A stretch of DNA of 64,000 bases from Membranipora membranacea (Eukaryota; Bryozoa; Gymnolaemata; Cheilostomatida; Membraniporidae): positions 8,310,001-8,374,000 of the forward strand of contig OU612065.1 in NCBI GenBank assembly GCA_914767715.1, read 5' to 3'. Below, piece after piece: positions 49,094-59,840 of this stretch. The position numbers were made by a program, and so were the translations under genes. Positions within the stretch are counted from its first letter, which is position 1. The number at the start of each line of letters is the position of its first letter. A model generated the notes under the pieces. It did not search any database, was not told the origin of the DNA, and saw only the letters and a program-made list of their open reading frames with translations.

Positions 49094-50501
49094 CCTTCGC
49101 CAATTTGGCAAAGTTACACATTAATTTTATATGATAATCATATCCAACAGCTCAGTTGCGCCGGCGAGCTGATGGTCTTTTACACTATCTGTAGGACAAA
49201 TCTGTTACATAATTTAATACCTGAAGCAAGAGGTGGAAGCCTTCAATCCCAGGTGTTGCGATAATTCATGTGCTGATTGTTGAATTGTAGATTACTTTAG
49301 TCCAGGAACGAAAATCAAACTAAAGTCTATGAATTGAAGAGGCGCATTCTCGAATCCTCGAGTTCTACAGAGTCTGAGATTTAGTGACCCAGTATTAAAA
49401 TTTTGTGCAAGAGTTTGATGTATGATTGCTTTCTCATTTGCTGCTGTTTGAGAATGCCATATCAAGAGTACCAAACATTTGGATATCCCTGTGAAAATCG
49501 GAATTAATATTTTTTTAAGCGCTATAATACATTCTCCATATTCAAGGTTTTATATTTTATATAAGTGTAAAAGTTTTACACCATATAATAACCATCCAGA
49601 TAAAATAAGAATAAGTTTAAAAAACAGAACTTTTTATTGGTGAAACAATATAGAGAGAGTCATAAGTGGTGGTTACTCTTTCATCCTTCTTGGAGCACAA
49701 TAGAAATTTGGAAGGTTGGGCTGGAGATACGCATCTGACTCACTAAACGCATCATACAGCATTACTGGCATTAGCCTGCCAAGTACTGAATATGTCTGTG
49801 TGTTGTTAAGGTATATTTATTATGGCATCAACACCACAAATCGAAGATGATTAAATGTTTTGTTACACTTCCTGCTGAAAGAAGCAACAGTAATCCTTGG
49901 AGGAAATATTACACACATTGTTAAATCTAACAACACCAAGAGACCATTTGTACTGGACATTTCCAATGAGGTGGTACTCTCTTTCAGATTTATTGCTGCA
50001 TCAGTGTTATTAGCTGTAATGCATCAGTTTGGCGGTACATATTTGACATTTGCAAATGCGATTCCAGGATCAATGATTTATATTTATGCAAGGAGTCTGT
50101 ACCTCCCTGATTTATGGGTATATGTAAAGTGTAGATTGCAGCCACTGGATGGATAGATGATGAAGGTAATGTGCGTAACGTCATGAAGTTTTCTTTGTAC
50201 ATAACATCACACAGTCTCAATCTCCTCAAGTTCTCGAGGTGTACAAAAATGTCATGGAAAACGAATAATATAAACACAAGCACACCACCTTAGAATGAAG
50301 TAAAAGCCCTATAGTATACAAAGTGCTCTCATCTTTACATGCATTACAAAAATGTGTACCAAAAATGCAATAATGAAAACCGTACATTTTAATTTGTGCT
50401 GACAGATCTGATATAATGTCATTTATTCTGATCTGCTATCATCAAATCGGAGCTGTATTTTATTACTGACCTAACCAATTGTTGCGATAGTGATAAAATA
50501 A
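49094..50501. other. Convergent intergenic region, ZRANB3 and glutamate receptor 3' ends
   Basis: Holds both 3' untranslated regions. An alternative last ZRANB3 exon could start at 49150 (after aacag) and end at a TAG near 49194. A 98-codon open stretch at 49860-50156 has no recognisable domain and I do not call it a gene. Confidence 0.5.
50459..50464 (-). terminator. Candidate poly(A) signal AATAAA of the glutamate receptor
   Basis: AATAAA on the minus strand 38 bases after the stop codon; a second copy lies at 50422-50427. Confidence 0.5.
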
Positions 50502-53500
50502 CTAAAGGCAAGATTCAACAGCTTCAAGGTGTTCATTCGATTTTACAGCTGGTGGTTCTTTTCTTCTCCTTATGTCAGGTGCACCCTCTTCTTCAAATCT
50601 AGCTGACTTCGACCACACTTTTGTAGGTGGAATTTTCAGTTCTTCTGTTTCATTTCCAGATGTAACAGCTAGAAGGTCAGGAGAAGCTGGTATTTGCAAA
50701 TGCGCAGTCCTATAGAGAATGGAATATCATGTCAATACGACAAATTACGATTTTGGTCTGTTTTAGCTATATGCCTTTGTGCCATTGGTTCTTAGAAAAG
50801 TTATTCCACTTTTGCTCTTCGACTTTGTAATTACGTTGTTGTGGATGTATCATGTTGCACCAATTCCTTATCATATTCTTACAATATGTGAAGGTTGCTT
50901 GTGTAGATGAGGCCTTCCCATAATGCCTGCGAATTGTCTAACTCTAATATGCTGCCAAACTATCAAACTAAAGCTGAATTATTGTAATGCTTACTTTTGA
51001 ATAGTAGCTTGCAGCATGTTCAGTCGACAGATAGCCACGTCTAGTTCATGAGATAACCTCTGTTGATTGGCTCTGCATAGGTCATTATGACACGTCATCC
51101 TGGTAGCTGACTCTATCACCTCCATCACTGACTCTTCAAAGCTCAGGGACTCTCCCATACTCTGGAAAATAAATCAACCTTGTAAGAAGAATTCGGCTTT
51201 GTGTCAATCCTGGCCGTCTTTGGTTATGTGTTGACGCCCAGGAGATAAATAACTCATTTTGATACATCCAACCTACTATATAAGAACAGTCATTCACTCA
51301 GTGAGATTCAAACTGTTGAGATTGAGATGAGTTGCAAGGCTTACCAAACTGATCAGAGCACAGCATCCACACCGATCAATCTTCCTCAGTTTTCTTCTAC
51401 AGAATGTAAAATAGATATGCTCCACAAGCAGCAGGATTATAGCCAGTGCCACTCCAACGATTAGTAGTATATAAGCACTGGTGAAGTTAACTATGTCCAG
51501 CGGATCACTTGACTGTCGGCCCTTTCCAGTAGCAGACTTTTTACATGCACCAGTTAGCCAGAATTTTCTTAATCTGTCCATTTCACCTATAAAAAACAGA
51601 AATTAGTAAACTCTATCAACTATTCCATACACTATTCCAAATGGAGATCACTACCTGTTGAATCTTGGTTGCTGTACTAAGACGTCTAAACAGTGTATCA
51701 GAAAATGCCCATCTATTTCTGTAACTAAAATGCCGAAGATTTCAAAAGAAATGGAGGAGGGTCAAACCATACCTTCATTAACGTATCTGGTTAAGTGGAC
51801 ATCAAACTTTGATTTCCATTTAGAGCCTTTTGGAAAGCCGACACCATATCCAGTCATGGCGTACCAGCTACCGACAGTTGTGAGTTTACAATCATCATCA
51901 CGGCTAGCTTCATACTCTAGGACAGTAGCATCATAGATAAAGGCCTGTAATTCACTATCAAGTAGAAAAACACCTTCTCTGTAGATATTGATTAGATGAT
52001 TTCAGTAATTTCTTTTCATATTTTGGGTAAAAGATCATGTGTCAACCAATGGGCTAATAACACATTGTGTTCGTTTTTGTGCTGATTTTTCATTTACCTG
52101 TTCTTCCTACCCAAATTGTGATTAATCTAGATATATTGCGTATAACAATCATGTGATATTGCTTGGATTGAATAGACAGTTTTCTGAGCTCTGATTTAGG
52201 CCTCAGTTCGGAGTTGTCCTCTCTTCAGTTTGGTACTTTTAACCCACGCCGCATAGGAAAAACGTGCTGAAAAGAGGATTATCTTGATAACCGCTTATAA
52301 TAGGATAAAAATTAATTTTGATTCAGAATCTGCAGCATTGAAAACTCATATGGACATAGTTTGGGAATTCGTTATAGTATTTGGATAGTCAATTATAGCA
52401 TTTTCTGCCTGTTTTGCGGACAATTTGGCAGAATTTTTCATGAGTTTCGTCACTAAAATTAAGATTTATCAACATTCAAGCCTCTAATGATTTGGAAACC
52501 CTGTCTCACAGGGTTTTCAATGGTGCAGACTATGAATCAAAAATCATTTTTATCCTAAGATAAGCGGTTTTCAAGATAACCCTCTTTCAGCAGGTTTTTC
52601 CTATGCTGCGTGGGTTAAAAGTACCAAACTGGAGAGAGGGCAACCCCGAATTGAGGCATAAATAAGAGCTCAGAAAACTGTCTATTGTATTTTACATACT
52701 TGTTTTTGACAGCTTTGATTCCATCTCTGACTAGTACCTTGTTGTAGTTCTCCATATATGCAAACATATCTGGGTGGTTCTTCTTAAGATTAAGCGCTGT
52801 GCTGCCATCTGGCACTGTGCCAAATCTGAAGGGCGGTGACTCTGAGTGAGGGTTTCTCAACTTAAAAAAAGTAAGTACAATGTGCTCAAAGCCTAACACT
52901 GAGTTTTAGCAAAACTTGCAACCATGTCAAAGGCAACCTCAAAGCGCAATAACACACGCACAGCAATGTCTCATCGGTTATTTTTGTCGCGCTAGCTGCT
53001 ATAACAGTATTCTAAGACTATGAGTTACCTTTGGGTCATTTATGCCTCTGAGTGCGAAGAATTCCTCCTTTGTAATCATGAACGCTGCCAGGTTTGCTGT
53101 ATAACTAGCCAGGAACACCAAAGAAAACAGTGACCATATGGCTGTCAGGAACCTTTAAATAAAGAGAGCAGAAACTTGCTTATCTAGTATTTGGTTTCAC
53201 ATGGCTATGAATGCTCAGGTTAACACTCTGGGGTCAAACCTCTTAACATCATCATCTTACATATTTCACAATTTTTTCTCAACATGTTTAATCATTTGAA
53301 GGTACCCATTCATAGTTCTTACCTACTAGCCAATCCTTTGGCACTGTCAGTCTCTACTGCTGCCCCAAAAAGAATAGTCCAGATAAGCCATAGAGATCGT
53401 GCTAATGAAAACCTCTCGCCTGAAAAGTAAGTATGAATTTTCACACTATATAGGTTTTATCAAAATACAGGAATAAAGGTAGCGTAGTGACCCTTTCACA

Positions 53501-56500
53501 ACCATGCTCAGTTTCTGTACAAGTAACAACAGTGACAGTATAATGTCATGTAATACTAATCCACTAACTCATATATAAATATTAGCTACATTTTTTGATG
53601 ATATCACATACAGCATCATATGCAATGAATCTTTATGCGATGGATGGTGCCTAGCCTGTTTTGACAAGCTTGTCAAGACAGGCTAGATGGTACCCTACAA
53701 TACAGTAAACATATTTATATCTGATTTTAACAGAAGTTGTTCCCTCCTGTTCACAAAAAAGGACAACCACACTAGTCTAATATACAAAAACAAAGAATCA
53801 TTAATTTTCTGGTTGCAATGTTTACTCTGATGGTAGCGATGTAACTGATCTGACCTGAGCGGCTCTTGTATCGATCTCTAGCTGCTGGACTGAGGTAATC
53901 ATACAATAAAATAAAGAAACCAGCCGAGTGGACAGCTACAACAAGTATCATGCCCCATGTCTCTTGATCATAAGGTTCTGTGAATAAAGCAACAAAGAAA
54001 TTATTCATAATTGTACATAATTATATTAAATAGGGTTGTGATAAACCTATAGAACTACATTAATAAAACTACAAACTAAACAACAACAGATAGACAAATA
54101 CAAGTATTAGATTTTTATATGGTTAAGTAGGTTTTGGGTATTTAGGGCAAAAGAGAGCCAAGATTAATCATCTAATCATGACCAGGAACCTAAAAATTAG
54201 GATAAGTTTACCAGACAACAATATTTCCATACAACATCAATATTACCTTTTGGAGCAGCCCGGCGATTCAGGCTGACCAAACCTTTAGGGCTGCCCCACT
54301 CAAAGAGAAATATAAGTATACCCAGTCCAAATGACATACCAGTACACACAATAAACCATACTTTGTACTGGTAAGGTTCTGAAATAACCCGAAAACAATA
54401 TGCTGTTTATTTTAGATCGAAAGGGCCTCTGAATTTAAATTTGCTTTTATTTTAGCTAGTGTCAAATGCACTGAAGGTAATCTCAATTCTGAACAATTAT
54501 CAAAAGTTTAACTAGACAAACTTGTGTCATGTGAGTCAAATTTGTGTCATGTGAGCCAAATTTGCATTAAATGAGGCAGAAAAGATTGCTCTTCATAATT
54601 TTCATAACAATGACAGTTGATTAGTTGCAAGAAATTACAAGTATCTCTCAAAAGAGGTTGGTTTGAATGAACAGGGTTTGAAGTGCAATTGGTAAGTTTC
54701 AAAATATCTTTCAATCGATATGATAGCCAAAGGATAATATTATTAAACCTGATCCGTTAAGAAGGACATACCTAAGAATGCAGTAGCAGAGATCACTCCT
54801 TTCTTGATTAGCACAATGATGGTTATACCAGTCTCGATGAAAGGTACGGAAAAGTCTATAGCTGTGTTTCTCTCAGGCCCAATCTTTAGTGAGGTCATAG
54901 ATATATCCGCAACCCCGTCCATCAGATCACGCACTAAACCATTCCACTCTGTCTTCTTTAGGTTTAAAATAGATTCAAAGATGATGGCTTATTTCACTGA
55001 ATCTTACAATAGAAATTGAACTATTATCATATACTCGTAGCCCTCCACAGTTTATACATGTACAAGACAGACTACATATTGTTCTGTTACAGTAAAAATA
55101 TAGGGGTTCTCAAACATAATTAATATAACAAAACTCTCACATATAATTCGGTTTGCATCATAGAACATAGACTTAGCCTCAATATATGGGTTGCTGCTTA
55201 CAGAATCATCTATATAGTTGCCCCACTGGTTGTCGCGAGCCTGCATCATCTCATAATCAAACTGCATATCCTCTTTAAGTTTATTGAGTAAGTCAACACA
55301 GAGACCCGTAGCACATTGGAACAAGGTCTTATTACCTCTGCAGTCATCCTCGCAGCTGCAAATAAAATTCTGCCATGGGTCCATGTTGATCACAAATGTC
55401 AAAACAAATAAGGAATTCAGCTCAGATACAATAGTTGTCTCCTCTCTTAGTATGTGATGACAATTTCAACATTAACTTGATGATCTCACTACTTACTCAG
55501 TTTCTTTCATTTCTGTTAAACGAACTCTTACAGAGCCGAGCGTATCACACTTGCCAGAAATTGGATCAGGGTCGGTGAATTTCACATATGGAGGCTCCTC
55601 ATGTGTGACAACCTGCAAAAATTAAACGGATGAATCATGATTGAGTTGAGAGCAGGGTAATATTAGAGCTACTCCTTAGTTGGAGTATACAGATCATACT
55701 ATGTTTTGCTAAAGAAATTCAATAATTTTAACATCAAATATGTTACTATATAAAATCATCAGTATATAACATCTAACCCTGAGAAAGCTTCTAGCTGGTA
55801 CTCCGTCTGGTGGTTTGGGAGAATTACCAGGCCACGTGATGTCATCAAGCTCTGTGATGTTTGGAGCGTACCATGTACCAATCTGTCAGAAGAGAAACAA
55901 TCAAATAGATTATTCCCTACAATACAATCTCTCAAGGTGCTTTTATGCCTGGTAAACTCTGAGGCTGAGTGCTGAAATGGCTAAATTTGGCCAAGATCCA
56001 ACATGGCTGAGCAGCACAGCCGGTTAAAAAATCGTCAGATTTGCAAAGAACCATCTGAACCACGTTTTCAGGTATGAATAAGTGCCAAGATCACTGGTTC
56101 AGGCATGAGCGCACCTTTATCCTAGAATACTTATGTGAGGTGGGAAATATTAGGATGATTGTGGTATCAGTAAGACACTCACAGTGGACAACAAAATGTG
56201 CTAAATAGTAGCGAATCTAGATTACCATTTTCCATTCCTTTGATCTGGAATAGAGACCTTGGTCATTACTGTGCTTTTTCTCATAAGCTAAGTTGACAAA
56301 CTTGAGGCTTGTTTTGCGGTTGAGTCCATCGCTATCAATATCAGTAGGCAGAGTGACAGTGTACATGTCCTCTGCACAATAACCAATGTCTTTAGCAGCT
56401 GACTTGAATCCAATCATAGATCTAAAGCATATAAATATGACGATATATACAATATATACATCGTTACTGTGCACGCATGGGTGCAAGCAACTTGAAACCT

Positions 56501-59500
56501 ACTTTTACATCATACAAAGCCACACAAGGCTTTAAGATGTTCATTTACAGACAAGACAGACAATATGATTAATATAATATTGGAATGCAGTAAATGGATT
56601 TTCTTGAAGTATAACAGACTAATATGGAATTAATAATTTATAAACACTTCAAATTGAGAATGTTAACCCTATCTGGACATATGCTGTGTTATAATTACCA
56701 TCAATCTCATTACAAAAATACATACTAATTAGATTTCTAAGCTTGTTGACTTCCGCAAATGAGCTAAAAAATTTAATCATTTCTAGTCAGCAGAAACAAT
56801 AACAGAGAAACCAGGAGCATCAAACTGCTCCATAGCTGGGGTTTTCAATAGCTATAGCAGTTCACTGAGCTATGATACATTTATGAGATTGACAGTTTCT
56901 GCATTGCTAATAAATAAGGGAAAATAGTATATAAGGTTGTGTTGAGAAGATCAGAACCAAAATAATGTCAAATTTAACGACTCAGTTTTTACCGTTAATT
57001 ACACATACTTGTATAGCGCCTGTCCAGATGTCCATTGTTTAGCCCTTACTGTATTACAGCCCAGGTTTGTACCAGTGTCTGATGTTAGACTGTGCGTAGT
57101 GTGATACTTTATAACTGAAGCTTTCCAAAAGTCAGCAGCTGTCAGCATTGCCTTAGTGTAAGGCATGATTTCCCGGCCATCTGGTGACTTATCGTGTGCT
57201 GGATAACTTAATGCTGCAAACACCGATAAATAAGAGAAAACTCACTTTCTTTGCAAAGTTGAGAGTCGTTTCCTCAGCTGTCATAAACCTACACTAACTG
57301 ATAACTGAAAGTCTGGGTGAATAAAAGCTGTCATTAAGGCCACTTAATACATGTACCCATATCTTTTTATACACAAACATGTCATATAGTTTCGGAAGGT
57401 AAAAATTCCAACTCACCGATCATACCAAGTGGAAGCTGTTCGGTGAGAACGGCTTTAGATGTTTTAACTTGAGTGGTTCCTAACCACATGTATTCTATGC
57501 TCGTCATTCCAAACTGGGTCGCAGTCTTCATAACATCGACAACCTCAGTTCTAAAAATCAGAATTCTGATTAATTATCAAAGACATAGTAACATCATGCT
57601 GTTAAAAGTTGTCATTTGGTGGAAGCAATCTTACAAAAAACTAGAATCGCCTTGTCATTTTTTTGACTTGACACATTGCCGATGGATATAAAATGCAAAC
57701 TATTAATGACATCTGACCATTGAAGGTTTTGTATGGCCTGCACCTATAATTGTACAGTCTTATCTCCATGTCTGGACATGGGTATAGAACTCAACTTTTT
57801 TATATGTCCATAAAATTAGTGAAATTAGCTAATTTGATATTAAAAAAAACTATTTAGAATCAGTAAACGATCTTTGGATGTATCACAGAAAAATGATCAC
57901 AAGATTTTTTCGTAGCAGATTTCTTGCTCACCAAGGCTGCAAGGCACTCCGCTCATACTCACTCGGACATATGCATTAAGATAACTCTTGTATCTGATTT
58001 TTTTAGATTTTCCAGTCTGTCACTAATATCAGTGAAGTTTGCTGAATCTCTGATCTGATGGCTACTCAGAATCTGCATCTTCTGCTCACTACAGAAATCA
58101 ACAACATTGGATTGTACATATGGCCAGTTGATATATAGATGGCAAAATGGCGATACATAAGATAAGAAGATAATAGCAATGAATACGCTTTCAAAAAAGG
58201 GTTTGTATGCGAATTAGACGGTTATAGTTATTGACCGACTTCCCGCACAGACCTCTGATTACTTTTTATGAATGATGGAATGGTGCCTAGGTCATTACCC
58301 TCCTCCTCTTGGTCTGCTAGATGGCACCCTGTAAACTAATGGAAAAGTCAGCAGCTGCGGCAGCATGGCTGCACATGAAGGGTGTTTCCTCATGAGCTCT
58401 CAAATTATACCAGCTGCAGATGAATCCATTTTCCCATTTAATATTGCTACAGCAGCTTGACAAGCTCTCAGCACACCAACAACGAGGTGAGTTGCAGTAA
58501 ATATCAGCAACTTCAATTTTTTTGCTATCAAAAAGGCTCCACACCTCTAAAATACCATAAATCATATTCACATACCCTTTCTCGTTTGTATACTCATGTA
58601 CAAGTCTCCTGACTGCTGACGTAAACTCAACATGACCAGGATGTAAGGTCGTCAGCAGACTGAACTTATCCCACTTGTAGTATTTCAGAAGTGTCATATA
58701 TGCATGTGCCTGATGTTCATATTGTGGTCCAATATGTACGACAGTATTGAAAACACTACTCTGTGTAAGAAAAACAGTAAGTTATCCAGTAATGTACCCG
58801 AGATCTTTGAATAACCAACAAGTAAAATCAAAAATGTATTATACATTCAAATCACTGGATAATATTTTGAGGCAGTTCTAGCATATAATATGTTGTTGGC
58901 AGTGTTTGAGGTAGGGAATTTTTGTGTTGCTAAAATTGGACTCGACCCTTTGACCTTTGACCCTTGAACCTTTGCCATTAAAAAAAATTGATTCACCTTT
59001 TCCCACCCTGTCATTAAAACTTCTAACACATTGTCATCATTAATGCTGCATATACTGTTAAATTAAATAAATGTAAAAGGATATGAAATGTAATTGATTG
59101 AAAATGTTAGTGGCAGTAGTCTAGTGACTTGAGTACTGCCACCAAAAGTTCTTACCAGCACTCAGTACTGACATGCTACAAACACTGGTCATTGGTATCT
59201 TGCTCTTCCACCAAATCGATCTGAGCAATGCCAGCTATGACTATGACCCTAGATCCAGAGTTTCTTGGAGTCCTCGGTATACCCTGCTATCGTTTGAGTC
59301 ACTCAACTGGGAACTCTGAAACTGGTTTATATGAGTTGATAAAAGTGAAAATGGGTACCAAAAACCCAGTGCAATGTGAATCACCCACTTTGGTTTGTAG
59401 CACTCACCCTTGGCATGTATCCATTCCACACTATGAGAGGTATCCCTAGAGAAGAGAGGTGGTTCAGTACATACTTGTATATAGAGAGATATTTGTAAGA

Positions 59501-59839
59501 GTTACCATTTGGAAGTATAAGTACCACCGCACTGACTGTTCCATTCAGTCTACAGAATGCATCCAGTACACCTCTAGGAGACAGGTTCGGTCTAGTTATT
59601 CGTTTCACAGTGACGGTTAAATTTAATTGTCCTGCTAGGCTATTTTTGTGATTGGCAGCACAGCTTGCAAAATTAGTGTATCTATCCATCCATGTATCAG
59701 GTGTGACATTCTCCAGAATGAGAACCGCAAGAGTGTAGCGAGTGTTTTGTTTTTGTTGTCCTTTGACTAGAGCTATAACCCCTAAGAGTGTCATGAATCC
59801 TAGCAGCATCTTGCCGTTGCAAATCCTTCTCTGTTCCAT
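50502..59839 (-). CDS. NMDA-class ionotropic glutamate receptor, GluN2/GluN3-like, with two alternative M1 exons
   Basis: 18 exons in the mature frame: 59408-59839 (ATG), 58576-58760, 57963-58088, 57417-57550, 57009-57213, 56226-56421, 55778-55882, 55497-55612, 55202-55355, 54772-54955, then M1 exon 54247-54378 or 53855-53977, 53323-53419, 53029-53152, 52700-52860, 51773-51954, 51345-51586, 50995-51161 and 50502-50709. With the first M1 exon this is 1049 residues. Order: signal peptide ([16 protein letters not shown]), amino-terminal domain, S1 ([21 protein letters not shown], Arg580), M1, M2 pore loop ([14 protein letters not shown]), M3 with SYTANLAAF (705-713), S2 (FGTVPDGST, Ser750/Thr751; FIYD, Asp792), M4 (about 881-903) and a short tail. 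It forms glutamate- or glycine-gated cation channels at the plasma membrane. GluN2 resemblance is strongest in S2; the pore N site is Gly675. Confidence 0.93.
52171..52686. mobile_element. MITE with about 150-bp inverted ends next to a receptor splice site
   Basis: The left end AATAGACAGTTTTCTGAGCT (52171) and right end (to 52686) are long imperfect inverted repeats. They share tttaaccca(c)gc, cctatg/cataggaaaaa and ttatc-rich blocks out to about 150 bases. It fills most of the intron between receptor exons 52700-52860 and 51773-51954. Its right end sits only 13 bases from the exon 52700-52860 donor. Confidence 0.8.
53651..53686. repeat. 36-bp near-perfect palindrome
   Basis: CTAGCCTGTTTTGACAAG continues into its reverse complement with one mismatched pair and no loop, in the receptor intron between exons 53323-53419 and 53855-53977. 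Half of it recurs at 28499-28522 (GCTTGTTAAGACTGGCTAGA...), and a looser relative with outer GGTGCCTAG / CTAGATGGCACC lies at about 58282-58327. Confidence 0.75.
53855..53977 (-). other. Receptor exon M1-B (alternative first transmembrane segment)
   Basis: 123 bases (41 codons), entered and left in phase 1. It encodes EPYDQETW, then a hydrophobic helix of about 20 residues ([17 protein letters not shown]), DYLSP and a basic linker. The acceptor is ttcacag; the donor GTCAGA is weaker than that of M1-A. Either this or M1-A splices in frame between exons 54772-54955 and 53323-53419. The SP motif is at the same position as in M1-A. Confidence 0.8.
54247..54378 (-). other. Receptor exon M1-A (alternative first transmembrane segment)
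   Basis: 132 bases (44 codons), phase 1 at both ends. It encodes EPYQYKVW, helix [25 protein letters not shown] and the linker [11 protein letters not shown]. This version resembles vertebrate GluN2 more closely: the FE-x-x-SP-x-G spacing after the helix is the same. Including both M1 exons would keep frame but add an extra helix and invert the topology, so exclusive use is expected. Confidence 0.85.
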
Positions 59840-59840
59840 A

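Noticed and set aside
49860-50156. 98-codon plus-strand open frame between ZRANB3 and the receptor.
   Set aside because: No recognisable domain, no splice context, and it lies in the convergent 3' region.
53855-54378. Reading both M1 exons as consecutive constitutive exons.
   Set aside because: The frame allows it, but the protein would have two M1 helices in series, putting the pore loop and S2 on the wrong sides of the membrane.
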